The notes under the pieces: model-generated
Databases searched by the model: none
What the model saw: only the letters and a program-made list of their open reading frames with translations
What the model was told of the DNA's origin: nothing
Shown here: positions 1 through 8,578 of the stretch, one piece after another
How the letters are laid out: every line of letters begins with the position of its first letter
Numbering within the stretch: position 1 is the stretch's first letter
Made by a program: the position numbers and the translations under genes
DNA from: Streptomyces sp. ISL-10
Lineage (GTDB): Bacteria > Actinomycetota > Actinomycetes > Streptomycetales > Streptomycetaceae
NCBI RefSeq assembly: GCF_018614575.1
Contig: NZ_JAGGOJ010000028.1
Span: 62,001 to 126,000 of the forward strand
Direction: 5' to 3'
DNA: 64,000 bases

Positions 1-712
1 GGGACTGCGCGGCCTCCCGGAACCGTTCGAGAACGGTCATGGGGTCGACCTCGGTCTCCTCCAGAAATGACTGGATCTCGCCCTCGAGATGATCACGCAG
101 CCACGGCACCCCGGTGAACTGGGTGCGGTGGGTCTCCTCGTGGAGACAGACCCACAGCCGGAAGTCGTGCGGGTCGACCTCGAGTTCGCGCTCGACGTGG
201 ACGATGTTGGGGGCGACGAGGAGGAGCCTGCCGCCGCCGTTGCCGTCGGGATCGGCCGGGTCACCGGCCGGCAGGTCGCGGGTGGCGGGGGCGAAGGTCT
301 CGTACTGCCCGAGGACCCGCGAGGCCAGGAACGACAGCAGCATCCCGAGCTCCACGCCGGTCACCTTGCCGCCGACCGCGCCGAGCACCGCGCCGCCCGG
401 GGTGCCGGAGCGGCGTTCCTGCATCTTCTCCAGCAGGGGGCGCAGCAGCTCGCGGAAGCCCGCGACGTTCGCCTTGATCCAGCCCGCCCGGTCCACGACG
501 AGGACCGGGGTGTCCTGCGGCCGGGAGCCGGCCGGGATCAGCCGGGTGAAGCCGCGCACATGCTCCTCGGACGCCTTGGCGTGCCGGCGCAGCTCGGCGA
601 CGACGGCTCGCGCCTCGTCCCGGCTGACGTCGGGACCGGGCCGCACGAAGCGGGTCGCGGTCGCCACGGCGAGGTTCCAGTCGACCATCTCGGCACCACC
701 GATGCTCGTCAT
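1..712 (-). CDS. Zinc-dependent metalloprotease-like protein (DUF2342), C-terminus outside window
   Basis: The reading frame runs off the left edge, so only about the first 237 residues are present. It begins M-T-S-I-G-G-A-E-M-V-D-W-N-L. Near the truncated end is LHEETHRTQF, an HExxH zinc motif followed by the Thr/Gln context typical of the actinobacterial family annotated as zinc-dependent metalloprotease or F420-biosynthesis-associated protein (DUF2342). Before it is GRLLLVAPNI, also usual for the family. The physiological substrate is unknown. The gene is 88 bp downstream of dacB on the same strand; in Streptomyces this pair usually lies next to tilS, hpt and ftsH, which would be just left of the window. 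Confident on family, not on function. Confidence 0.8.
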   Translation of the reverse strand, partial: MTSIGGAEMVDWNLAVATATRFVRPGPDVSRDEARAVVAELRRHAKASEEHVRGFTRLIPAGSRPQDTPVLVVDRAGWIKANVAGFRELLRPLLEKMQERRSGTPGGAVLGAVGGKVTGVELGMLLSFLASRVLGQYETFAPATRDLPAGDPADPDGNGGGRLLLVAPNIVHVERELEVDPHDFRLWVCLHEETHRTQFTGVPWLRDHLEGEIQSFLEETEVDPMTVLERFREAAQS

Positions 713-800
713 GCGTCAACCGTACGTTCTCCACCGCGCGGGCGTAGAGGTGTCGGCAGGCGGGGCCCGGCCGGGAGCGCGGTCGCCGGGGCCCGGCCGT

Positions 801-2207
801 TCACTCGGCGAGCGCCGCCGCCAGGCGGTCGAGGGCGGGCTGTGCCGCGCCCGGGGAGGGGGTGCCGCCGGCGAGGAAGGCGAAGCCGAGAAGTCGGCCG
901 CCCGGGGCGACGACGGTGCCGGCGAGCGCGTTCACGCCCGTGAGCGTGCCGGTCTTGGCGCGTACAAGGCCCGAGCCCGCCGAGGAGGGCTCGTAGCGGC
1001 TTTCCAGGGTGCCGGTGAAGCCCGCGACGGGCAGGCCGGTGAGGACGGGGCGCAGCTCGGGGTGGGCCGGGTCCGCGGAACGGGCGAGCAGGGTGGTCAG
1101 GAGGGCGGCGGAGACCTTGTCCTGCCTGCTGAGGCCGCTGCCGTCGGCGATCCGGACCCCGGTCAGCGGCACCTGCAGCCGGCGCAGCTGCGCGGTCACG
1201 GCCCGGCCGGCACCGGCGAAGTCCGCCTTGGCGCCGGTGGCGACGGCGGTCTGACGGGCGAGCGACTCGGCGATGTCGTTGTCGCTGCTGGTCAGCATCC
1301 GCTCGACGACCGCCGACAGAGGTGCGGAGAGGACCTGGGCGAGCGGGACGGCGCGGGCTGCCGCCCGGCCGGGGCGGGGGGTGTCGGTGACACGTATGCC
1401 CCGTTCCTCGAGCATCGTCGCGAAGACGCGGGCGGCCTCGCCCGCCGGGTCGGCGGTGCGGACCGCGTCGCCGGTGCTCCCGGGGTCGTTCCGTCCCTGG
1501 TCGACCATCAGGGCGCTGACCGGGGCGATGTTGTCGTTGGGGCCGATGGGGTGCAGCAGGGGCCCGGCGTAGAGCGAGGTGTCGTGGGTCAGGCGTATGG
1601 AGTCGGCGCCCCGGTCTCGCAGGGCGCGGACCGTGCGCTCGGCGAGCCGGGCCAGGCCGGCCCGGTCGAGGGTGGCGTCGCCGCCGCCCACCAGGGTGAT
1701 CTCCTTCGCCTCGGCGGTCGCGACGACCGTGGTGGGGATGCGGTGCTCGGGTCCGAGGGCGGCCAGGGCAGCGGCCGCCGTGGCTATCTTCACGGTGGAG
1801 GCGGGGGTCATCGGCGTCGTCGCCCCCTTCCCGTACAGCCGCTCCCCCGTGGCGAGGTCGATGACGCACGCGGTGGGCGCCGGGCCGAGGCCGGAGTCCG
1901 CCAGCAGCGGTCCGAGCGTCTCGGCGAGGTCGGCCGGTGCGGTCGCGGGGGCGTTGACGGACGCGGTCCGCGGGCCGCCGAGAGCGGCGAGCACGGCGGG
2001 GGCGCTGGGCGCGGGGGCCGGGCGCCCCGGTACCGGGCGCTCGTGATGTACGCCACCCAAGGGGCCGTGGGCCACCGCCCACTGCCTCTCGGCCTTACGC
2101 TGGCCCGAGTCCCAGGGGCCCGCCGCGGTCACAACCCCGGCGGCGAGGGCGAGGCCGGCAACGGCGGCACCCACTGTGAGCTGCCACGTACTGACCTTCG
2201 GCACCAC
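801..2207 (-). CDS. dacB: D-alanyl-D-alanine carboxypeptidase/endopeptidase, PBP4 (class C) type
   Basis: A periplasm-facing penicillin-binding protein that trims or cleaves peptidoglycan stem peptides. A hydrophobic N-terminal segment (WQLTVGAAVAGLALAAGVV) acts as signal or anchor. All three serine-transferase motifs are present: SxxK in PASTVKIATAA (nucleophile Ser), SxN in TSSDNDIAES, and KTG in RAKTGTLTGVN. The long insert between SxxK and SxN is characteristic of PBP4/DacB. The start is uncertain. The frame opens with GTG at 2252 without a visible ribosome site; I chose the GTG at 2207 because AAAGGGG lies about 10 nt upstream, giving 468 residues. It is divergent from ppa with about 100 bp between starts. 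Confidence 0.9.
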   Translation of the reverse strand: MVPKVSTWQLTVGAAVAGLALAAGVVTAAGPWDSGQRKAERQWAVAHGPLGGVHHERPVPGRPAPAPSAPAVLAALGGPRTASVNAPATAPADLAETLGPLLADSGLGPAPTACVIDLATGERLYGKGATTPMTPASTVKIATAAAALAALGPEHRIPTTVVATAEAKEITLVGGGDATLDRAGLARLAERTVRALRDRGADSIRLTHDTSLYAGPLLHPIGPNDNIAPVSALMVDQGRNDPGSTGDAVRTADPAGEAARVFATMLEERGIRVTDTPRPGRAAARAVPLAQVLSAPLSAVVERMLTSSDNDIAESLARQTAVATGAKADFAGAGRAVTAQLRRLQVPLTGVRIADGSGLSRQDKVSAALLTTLLARSADPAHPELRPVLTGLPVAGFTGTLESRYEPSSAGSGLVRAKTGTLTGVNALAGTVVAPGGRLLGFAFLAGGTPSPGAAQPALDRLAAALAE

Positions 2208-2304
2208 CCCGCACCAGCCCCTTTCGCGATCATGCAGATGCGTGAGGGACACTTAATCACCGTCAATCACGTCTTGCTATGTCTTGATCATGGAGGAGCC
2301 ACCC

Positions 2305-2799
2305 GTGGAGTTCGACGTCACCATCGAGATCCCGAAGGGTTCGCGGAACAAGTACGAGGTGGACCACGAGACCGGTCGGATCCGCCTGGACCGTCGACTC
2401 TTCACCTCGACCAGCTACCCGGCGGACTACGGCTTCGTCGAGAACACCCTCGGCGAGGACGGCGACCCGCTGGACGCGCTGGTCATTCTTGACGAGCCGA
2501 CCTTCCCGGGCTGCCTGATCAAGTGCCGCGCCATCGGCATGTTCCGCATGACGGACGAGGCGGGCGGCGACGACAAGCTGCTGTGCGTGCCGGCGTCCGA
2601 CCCGCGGGTGGAGCACCTGCGCGACATCCACCACGTGTCCGAGTTCGACCGCCTGGAGATCCAGCACTTCTTCGAGGTCTACAAGGACCTGGAGCCCGGC
2701 AAGTCCGTCGAGGGCGCCAACTGGGTCGGCCGCGCCGAGGCCGAGGCGGAGATCGAGGCCTCCTTCAAGCGCCTGGAGGCGCAGGGCGGCGCGCACTGA
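2305..2799 (+). CDS. ppa: Inorganic pyrophosphatase, family I
   Basis: Hydrolyses pyrophosphate to orthophosphate in the cytoplasm, driving biosynthetic reactions. The protein is 164 residues, normal for bacterial family I enzymes. Visible signatures are EIPKGSRNKYEVD (phosphate-binding Lys/Arg), YPADYGFVENT and the metal-binding EDGDPLDALV with its three Asp residues. The frame is open from 2284, but GTG at 2305 is preferred. GGAGGA sits 8 nt before it, and the resulting N-terminus MEFDVTIEIPKG is the conserved one. Monocistronic: dacB is divergent upstream and a strong hairpin follows the stop codon. Confidence 0.97.
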   Translation: MEFDVTIEIPKGSRNKYEVDHETGRIRLDRRLFTSTSYPADYGFVENTLGEDGDPLDALVILDEPTFPGCLIKCRAIGMFRMTDEAGGDDKLLCVPASDPRVEHLRDIHHVSEFDRLEIQHFFEVYKDLEPGKSVEGANWVGRAEAEAEIEASFKRLEAQGGAH

Positions 2800-2818
2800 C
2801 GCCGCTTGACATACCCCT

Positions 2819-2855
2819 GACGCGGGCGGGACACCCTGGGTGTCCCGCCCGCGTC
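2819..2855 (+). terminator. Rho-independent-type terminator of ppa
   Basis: A perfect 16-bp inverted repeat (arms 2819-2834 and 2840-2855) with a 5-nt loop starts 20 nt after the ppa stop codon. It has no U-tract, as is common in Streptomyces. Confidence 0.85.
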
Positions 2856-2940
2856 GCGTACGTAGCACCCCATAACCGTGCCCATACTGGGCAGAAGGGC
2901 CGGACACAGGGCCAGGGAGTGGGAGCGAGGACAGCGAGTT

Positions 2941-4608
2941 ATGGCGGAGCCCGAGGGTCCGGAAGACCGGAAGCCTCAGTCCGACGAGGCGCACAGCGCC
3001 TTCGCTCCGCCCGCGGGCGTGGAGCAGCCGGAGGCGCCCGAAGAGGACCACCCGAGTTCGGAGTTCGCCGTTCCGGACGGGCTGGCGCCCGAGCCGCCGC
3101 CGGAGCCGGAGGGGTCGGCGTTCGCCCCGCCGAGCACCTACAGCGCCAGGAACTCCCCGCCCGCCTTCACCCCGGCGCACGGTGTCCCCGTCGTACGGGT
3201 CACCAAGGACGCTCCCTGGCAGGACCGTATGCGGGCCATGCTGCGCATGCCCGTGGGCGAGCGGCCGGTGCCGGAGACCGCGCACCGGCAGGACGAGGCC
3301 GGCCCCGCCGTGCCCCGCGTGCTCGACCTGACGCTGCGTATCGGCGAGCTGCTGCTCGCGGGCGGCGAGGGCGCCGAGGACGTCGAGGCGGCGATGTTCG
3401 CCATCTCGCGCTCGTACGGTCTGGACCGCTGCGAGCCGACCGTCACCTTCACGCTGCTGTCGATCACCTATCAGCCGTCCCTCGTCGACGACCCGGTGAC
3501 GGCCAACCGCACCGTCCGGCGGCGGGGCACCGACTACACCCGGCTCGCCGCGGTCTACCGGCTGGTCCACGACATCAGCGTCGACGAGTCGGACGTGACG
3601 CTGGAGGAGGCGTACCGGCGCCTCGCGGAGATCCGCCGGAACCGGCACCCCTACCCGGGCTGGGCACTCACTCTGGCCGGCGGCCTGCTGGCCGGTTCGG
3701 CGTCGGTGCTGGTGGGCGGTGACGCCGTGGTGTTCCTCGCGGCCGCGGTCAGCGCGATGCTCGGCGACCGGCTGGCCTGGCTGGCGGCTGGGCGCGGGCT
3801 CCCGGAGTTCTACCAGTTCGTGGCGGCCGCGATGCCGCCCGCCGCGGTGGGCGTGGCGCTCACGCTGTCCCCGCTGGACGTACGGGCGTCGGCGGTGATC
3901 ACCGGTGGCCTGTTCGCGCTGATCCCGGGGCGGGCGCTCGTCGCCGGGGTGCAGGACGGTCTCACCGGCTTCTACATCACGGCCGCCGCCCGTCTGCTGG
4001 AGGTCGGCTACCTGGTGGTCGGCATCGTCGTCGGCGTGCTGAGCGTGCTGTACCTCGGCTTCGCGCTGGATGCCGGGCTCCAGCCCGAGACGGCCATCCA
4101 CACCGTGGAGCGGCCGGCGGTGCAGACGCTGGCCGCGATGGCGCTGTCCCTGTGCTTCGCCGTACTGCTCCAACAGGAACGCAGCACGGTGTGGCTGGTG
4201 ACCCTCAACGGCGGCGTCGCCTGGGTCCTCTACGGGGCGCTTGCCGACACCGCCGACGCCTCGCCGGTCGCGGCGACGGCCGCCGCCGCGGGGCTGGTGG
4301 GCCTGTTCGGCCAGATGCTCTCCCGCTACCGGTTCGCGTCCGCCCTGCCATATGTGACGGCCGCGATCGGGCCGCTGCTGCCGGGCAGCGCCACGTACTT
4401 CGGGCTGCTGTCGATCGCCAGGGGCGACCTGAACATCGGTCTCACCTCGCTCAGCAAGGCGGCGGCGCTGGCGCTGGCCATCGCGATCGGGGTGAACCTG
4501 GGCGCCGAGATCTCCCGGCTGTTCCTGCGGGTGCCGGGAGCTGTGGGTGTGCCGGGCGCGGAGGCGCCCGGGGGGCGGCGCGCGGCCAAGCGGACGCGCG
4601 GCTTCTGA
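2941..4608 (+). CDS. ThrE-type threonine/serine exporter family membrane protein
   Basis: A polytopic membrane protein of 555 residues. Residues 1 to about 110 are acidic, Pro/Glu-rich and probably disordered. Then comes the cytosolic ThrE N-domain, recognisable from LDLTLRIGELLLAGGEGAEDVEAAM and the later RNRHPYPGW. About ten hydrophobic segments follow, in two halves corresponding to the ThrE and ThrE_2 regions. The family exports threonine and serine in Corynebacterium; the Streptomyces substrate is inferred. The frame is open from 2878, but I chose ATG 2941 because GAGG lies about 9 nt upstream. The gene converges on the DedA gene across a shared hairpin. Confidence 0.85.
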   Translation: MAEPEGPEDRKPQSDEAHSAFAPPAGVEQPEAPEEDHPSSEFAVPDGLAPEPPPEPEGSAFAPPSTYSARNSPPAFTPAHGVPVVRVTKDAPWQDRMRAMLRMPVGERPVPETAHRQDEAGPAVPRVLDLTLRIGELLLAGGEGAEDVEAAMFAISRSYGLDRCEPTVTFTLLSITYQPSLVDDPVTANRTVRRRGTDYTRLAAVYRLVHDISVDESDVTLEEAYRRLAEIRRNRHPYPGWALTLAGGLLAGSASVLVGGDAVVFLAAAVSAMLGDRLAWLAAGRGLPEFYQFVAAAMPPAAVGVALTLSPLDVRASAVITGGLFALIPGRALVAGVQDGLTGFYITAAARLLEVGYLVVGIVVGVLSVLYLGFALDAGLQPETAIHTVERPAVQTLAAMALSLCFAVLLQQERSTVWLVTLNGGVAWVLYGALADTADASPVAATAAAAGLVGLFGQMLSRYRFASALPYVTAAIGPLLPGSATYFGLLSIARGDLNIGLTSLSKAAALALAIAIGVNLGAEISRLFLRVPGAVGVPGAEAPGGRRAAKRTRGF

Positions 4609-4691
4609 CGGCCGGGACTGCGCGTACGACGCCGCGCAGGGCGCTGCGCACACAGGACGCTGGACGCTGCGTACAACCGCCTTCGACAAGG

Positions 4692-4726
4692 AGGGGCTGT
4701 CCGGGCCTGGCAGCCGGACAGCCCCT
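4692..4726. terminator. Bidirectional terminator between ThrE-like and DedA genes
   Basis: Perfect 13-bp arms (4692-4704 and 4714-4726) around a 9-nt loop, placed between two convergent genes. Confidence 0.85.
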
Positions 4727-4738
4727 TCCCGCGTCGGG

Positions 4739-5428
4739 TCAGCGCTTGGCGTGGCGGCCGCGCGAGCCCGGCGACACCTCGGTGTCGGGGGCGGCGGCCG
4801 CCTCCTTCTTGTTCTTGGAGCGGGCGCGCAGGAACTCGACGGCGATCGGCACCACCGAGATCAGGACGATCAGGATCAGGATCGCCTCGATGTTCTTGTG
4901 GACGAACTCGACCTTGCCGAGTGCGGCGCCGAGCAGCGTGACGCCCGCGCCCCACAGCACACCGCCGATGATGTTGAAGGTGACGAACGAGCGGTAGTTC
5001 ATCCGGCTCACACCGGCGATGATCGGCGTGAACGTACGCACGATGGGCACGAAGCGGGCCAGGACCAGCGACTTGGGGCCGTACTTCTCGAAGAAGTCGT
5101 GGGCCTTCTCCACGTTCTCCTGCTTGAAGAGCTTGGAGTCCGGACGCTTGAAGAGGGCCGGGCCGACCTTGCGGCCGAAGAGGTAGCCGACCTGGTCGCC
5201 GATGACGGCAGCGAGCACGATCAGCGTGCAGACCAGCCACAGCGGCATATCGATCTTGTCCGCGGTCACCAGTAGGCCCGTGGTGAACAGCAGCGAGTCG
5301 CCCGGCAGGAAGAAGCCGATCAGCAGGCCGGACTCGGCGAAGACGATGACGAGCACACCGATCAGCCCGAAGGTGGTGATCAGGTAGTCCGGGTCGAGCC
5401 AGCTCGGTCCGAGCGCAAGGGTGTTCAC
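4739..5428 (-). CDS. DedA family membrane protein (SNARE-associated/VTT domain)
   Basis: An integral membrane protein of 229 residues. Hydrophobic segments surround the family signature: FAESGLLIGFFLPGDSLLF near the N-terminus, GYLFGRKVGP, and RFVPIVRTFTPIIAGVSRMNYR in the middle, where the Arg/Pro residues define the re-entrant DedA core. Members act in membrane-lipid (undecaprenyl or phospholipid) flipping and proton-motive-force homeostasis; the cargo here is not known. The C-terminus is charged and Lys/Arg-rich. The frame is open upstream to 5506, but GTG 5428 with AGGAG 10 nt ahead is the better start. Confidence 0.92.
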   Translation of the reverse strand: MNTLALGPSWLDPDYLITTFGLIGVLVIVFAESGLLIGFFLPGDSLLFTTGLLVTADKIDMPLWLVCTLIVLAAVIGDQVGYLFGRKVGPALFKRPDSKLFKQENVEKAHDFFEKYGPKSLVLARFVPIVRTFTPIIAGVSRMNYRSFVTFNIIGGVLWGAGVTLLGAALGKVEFVHKNIEAILILIVLISVVPIAVEFLRARSKNKKEAAAAPDTEVSPGSRGRHAKR

Positions 5429-6312
5429 GAGGTCCGGGCTCCTGAGTCGGTAGTCGGGCGATGCGCCGGTACGCGGCGGCGTGCGAGGTCGGCCCAAAGC
5501 TATCAACGGACCGGCCCGCCGCCGCGTTCCACGGCCTGCTCAGGATGCACTGTGCCCGGGCCGGGACAAAGCCCGGCCGGGGACACATGGCCGACGGCTG
5601 ACGGCTGCTGTGACGGCCGACACCCCGGAGCCGGCCCGCGTGACGGTCGGCGTCCCGGTGCCCGGCCGTTCCGGGCGGCCGGGAGCCGGCTGTCGGCCCG
5701 TGTGTCGCGGTCGGCGTCCCGATCTCGGCCCGCAGGACGGCCGACAACCCGTCGTCAGACCGCCGCGGGTTGGCAGTCCGCTGTCGGGCGCGCCGGGCGT
5801 CGGGCGCCGGGCTGCCTCCAGGCCCGATTTGTCGCCCCGCGGGGGCGACCCGCGGGGCGGGGTCAGGCGGAGCGGCCGGGCGGACTGCGGCCCGATATCC
5901 GCCCCGCCGCCAGGGGGGCCGGTATCCGCCCGCCGCCAGGCGTCGGGGCCGCGGGCCACGTTGGCCCGGCTGATCGTGCGGGCAGGCCGGCGGCAGGAAG
6001 CTCAGGCGTGCCGGGCGGTCGGCGGCCCAGTACCAGGCGAGCGGGGCCAGGTTGGCCGCCGCGTGCGGGCGGCCGGGAGCCGGCTGTCGCCCCGGCGTCC
6101 CGACAGCCAGGTTGCCCCGGCGTGCCGGGCTGCCCGCGCGCCCGGTGTCAGGCGGACCCCGCCGGGCGGTCGAGCCGCCCGGCGGGGTCCTGTCAGGCAC
6201 GCGGGCCGGTCGAGTGAAGGGCGCGCCGGGTCCGTCCTGTCGGCCGCGGCGGGCGGCCACCCACCGGGCATCAGGCCCGCAGACAGGCCGCCGGGCGGAC
6301 ACCGCCCCGGTC
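5429..6312. other. Long non-coding GC-rich gap with dispersed repeats
   Basis: About 880 bp without a convincing gene. All open frames are Pro/Arg/Gly/Ala-rich low-complexity translations without ribosome sites or domains. A 23-bp sequence (starting GGGCGGCCGGGAGCCGG) occurs at 5673-5695 and again at 6067-6089. Small hairpins are present (for example 5831-5849). The tipA terminator lies at the right end. The DedA promoter must be in the first 100 bp; I cannot identify it. Confidence 0.6.
6154..6190 (-). terminator. Terminator downstream of tipA
   Basis: A perfect 16-bp inverted repeat (6154-6169 and 6175-6190) with a 5-nt loop, about 120 nt beyond the tipA stop codon. Confidence 0.75.
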
Positions 6313-7071
6313 TCAGGCCTGACGGGCCGCGTTCGCGAGGATCGCCTGGCGTTCGTACACGGCCAGGCCCGGCTTCGCCTTGTCGATGTTGTGGGTGAAG
6401 CGCTCGTCCGCGACGTACATCTCACCGAGGCACGTGTGGATCTCGTACGTGCACTCGTAGTGGTTGCGGGAGATCCACCGGCGGTGCTCCTCCGCGACGT
6501 CCATCGCCTCCTCGGAGTCCGCCGCCGCGCCCGCCTCCATCAGCGCGACGAACCGCCGCGTGATCTCGTCGGACTCGCGCTGGATCCGCAGCCAGTCCTC
6601 CTTGGTGTACGAGGCGCTGCGCCGCTGCGACTCCGCGTACGCGTCCGTGCCGCCCCAGCGCTCCTCGACCTCCTCCTGGTACTGGTCGGGGTCGAAGTCG
6701 CCGAAGACCTCGAACTTCTCCTCGGGCGTGAGATCGATACCCATCTTCCTTGCCTCCATGGCTCGCTCCACGGCGGCGGCCATCTCCTTGAGCCTGGTGA
6801 TCCGGGCGGTCAGCAGCTCGTGCTGCCGCCGCAGGTGGGCCTGCGGGTCCGCATTCGGGTCGTCAAGAAGTGCCGCCACCTCGTCGAGCGGGAAGCCGAG
6901 CTCCCGGTAGAACAGGATCTGCTGCAGCCGGTCCAGGTCGGCGTCGTCGTACCGCCGGTGGCCCGCGTGGCTGCGCCCGCCCGGGCTGAGCAGCCCGATC
7001 TCGTCGTAGTGGTGCAGAGTGCGCACCGTGACGCCGGCGAAACCGGCGACCTGTCCCACGGAGTAGCTCAT
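6313..7071 (-). CDS. tipA: TipA-type thiopeptide-responsive MerR-family regulator (TipAL)
   Basis: A 252-residue multidrug-sensing transcriptional activator. Residues 1-70 form the MerR winged helix (MSYSVGQVAGFAGVTVRTLHH), about 75-109 the dimerisation coiled coil, and 110-252 the TipAS ligand domain (GIDLTPEEKFEVFGDFDPDQY). Cys207 and Cys214 lie in HYECTYEIHTCLGEMYV. In S. lividans TipA the equivalent Cys214 is the covalent attachment site for thiostrepton, so the sensor looks intact. ATG 7071 has AAGGAG upstream. The promoter shows the MerR-type long spacer with a central dyad, implying autogenous activation. It is divergent from gadB with 85 bp between starts. Confidence 0.97.
   Translation of the reverse strand: MSYSVGQVAGFAGVTVRTLHHYDEIGLLSPGGRSHAGHRRYDDADLDRLQQILFYRELGFPLDEVAALLDDPNADPQAHLRRQHELLTARITRLKEMAAAVERAMEARKMGIDLTPEEKFEVFGDFDPDQYQEEVEERWGGTDAYAESQRRSASYTKEDWLRIQRESDEITRRFVALMEAGAAADSEEAMDVAEEHRRWISRNHYECTYEIHTCLGEMYVADERFTHNIDKAKPGLAVYERQAILANAARQA
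6742..6744 (-). promoter_or_regulatory. tipA: Internal in-frame start codon for the short form TipAS
   Basis: Met110 of TipAL is preceded by the purine-rich GGAGGCAAGGAAG, a good internal ribosome site. In S. lividans, TipAS, the abundant antibiotic-sequestering form, starts at exactly this residue. The arrangement is conserved here. Confidence 0.85.
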
Positions 7072-7104
7072 GGCCTTCCGCTCCTTCGTTCCGTGACGCG
7101 TCCC

Positions 7105-7135
7105 AGGCTGCTGCCTCACGTTGCGTGAGGTGCAA
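7105..7135 (-). promoter_or_regulatory. tipA promoter with MerR-type operator in a 19-bp spacer
   Basis: Read on the minus strand: -35 TTGCAC (7135-7130), 19-bp spacer, -10 CAGCCT (7110-7105). The spacer holds the dyad CCTCACGCAACGTGAGG (7114-7130). This reproduces the overlong-spacer architecture of the well-known thiostrepton-inducible tipA promoter. Confidence 0.9.
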
Positions 7136-7156
7136 GCCCGGGTGAGCCTGAGTCCC

Positions 7157-8575
7157 ATGGCACTTCATCAGGGCGCGACCGGTGACGGTGGAGCGGAGCG
7201 GCGCCGGCTGTCGCTCAACCCGTTCTTCGGCGAGGCGGACCCCGTCGGCGGCATGACGTCGGCACCGCCCACGCACCGCCTCCCGGACGGCCCGTTGCCG
7301 CCCTCCACCGCGTACCAGCTCGTGCACGACGAGCTGATGCTCGACGGGAACGCCCGGCTCAATCTGGCCACCTTCGTCACCACCTGGATGGAGCCACAGG
7401 CAGGGATCCTGATGGGAGAGTGCCGGGACAAGAACATGATCGACAAGGACGAGTACCCGCGCACCGCGGAGCTGGAGCGCCGCTGCGTGGCGATGCTCGC
7501 GGACCTGTGGCACGCACCGGACCCGGCCGCGGCCGTGGGGTGCTCGACGACCGGGTCGAGCGAGGCGTGCATGCTCGCGGGGATGGCGCTCAAGCGGCGC
7601 TGGGGGAAGCGGAACGCGGACCGCTATCCCGCGAGCGCCCGGCCCAATCTGGTGATGGGCGTCAATGTCCAGGTGTGCTGGGAGAAGTTCTGCACGTTCT
7701 GGGAGGTGGAAGCGCGCCTGGTGCCGATGGAGGGCGACCGGTTCCACCTCGACCCGCAGGCAGCGGCGGACCTGTGCGACGAGAACACCATCGGCGTCGT
7801 CGCCGTCCTCGGCTCGACCTTCGACGGCTCCTACGAGCCGGTGGCCGAGGTGTGCGCCGCACTGGACGCGCTCCAGGAACGCACGGGCCTCGACATCCCC
7901 GTCCATGTCGACGGCGCGTCCGGTGCGATGGTGGCGCCGTTCCTCGACGAGGATCTGGTCTGGGACTTCCGGCTGCCGCGGGTGTCGTCGGTCAACACGT
8001 CCGGGCACAAGTACGGGCTGGTCTACCCCGGGGTCGGCTGGGCGCTGTGGCGCTCGCCGGCCGAGCTGCCCGAGGAGCTGGTCTTCCGGGTCAACTATCT
8101 GGGCGGGGACATGCCGACCTTCGCGCTGAACTTCTCCCGGCCAGGAGCCCAGGTGGTGGCGCAGTACTACACGTTCCTGCGGCTGGGGCGGGAGGGCTAC
8201 CGGGCCGTGCAGCAGGCGGCGCGGGACGTCGCGCGGGGGCTCGCGGGGCAGATCGGGGAGCTGGGCGACTTCAGGCTCCTCACCCAGGGCGACCAGTTGC
8301 CCGTGTTCGCGTTCACGACGGCGCCGGACGTCACGCGCTTCGACGTGTTCGACGTCTCGCGGCGACTGCGTGAGCGGGGCTGGCTGGTGCCCGCGTACAC
8401 CTTCCCCGCCAACCGGGAGGACCTGTCGGTGCTGCGGGTGGTGTGCCGCAACGGCTTCTCGGCGGACCTGGCGGCGCTGCTGCTGGACGACCTGCGCCTG
8501 CTGCTGCCGGAGCTGCGGGACCAGCCGCACCCGCTGAGCAGGGACACGGCGGCGGCGACGGCCTTCCACCACTGA
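7157..8575 (+). CDS. gadB: Glutamate decarboxylase, PLP-dependent
   Basis: Converts L-glutamate to GABA and CO2 in the cytoplasm, consuming a proton (acid tolerance, GABA shunt). The 472-residue protein matches GadA/B length. The PLP-binding lysine is Lys285 in NTSGHKYGLVYPGVGW. Other family landmarks are TTWMEPQA, the substrate loop DKNMIDKDEYP, the cofactor-binding GCSTTGSSEACMLAG and HVDGASGAMVAPF. ATG 7157 has no strong ribosome site. Its start is only 22 bp from the tipA -35 box, so TipA binding could affect it. It ends 3 nt before the convergent PadR gene. Confidence 0.95.
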   Translation: MALHQGATGDGGAERRRLSLNPFFGEADPVGGMTSAPPTHRLPDGPLPPSTAYQLVHDELMLDGNARLNLATFVTTWMEPQAGILMGECRDKNMIDKDEYPRTAELERRCVAMLADLWHAPDPAAAVGCSTTGSSEACMLAGMALKRRWGKRNADRYPASARPNLVMGVNVQVCWEKFCTFWEVEARLVPMEGDRFHLDPQAAADLCDENTIGVVAVLGSTFDGSYEPVAEVCAALDALQERTGLDIPVHVDGASGAMVAPFLDEDLVWDFRLPRVSSVNTSGHKYGLVYPGVGWALWRSPAELPEELVFRVNYLGGDMPTFALNFSRPGAQVVAQYYTFLRLGREGYRAVQQAARDVARGLAGQIGELGDFRLLTQGDQLPVFAFTTAPDVTRFDVFDVSRRLRERGWLVPAYTFPANREDLSVLRVVCRNGFSADLAALLLDDLRLLLPELRDQPHPLSRDTAAATAFHH

Positions 8576-8578
8576 CGG

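Noticed and set aside
114..2492. Very long plus-strand open frame of 792 codons
   Set aside because: It is the antisense shadow of the metalloprotease and dacB genes; Arg/Gly/Ala-rich, no domain, and it runs over the real ppa start in another frame.
4326..6425. Long minus-strand open frame across DedA and the gap
   Set aside because: Overlaps real genes in other frames and is low-complexity Pro/Arg/Gly throughout the gap.
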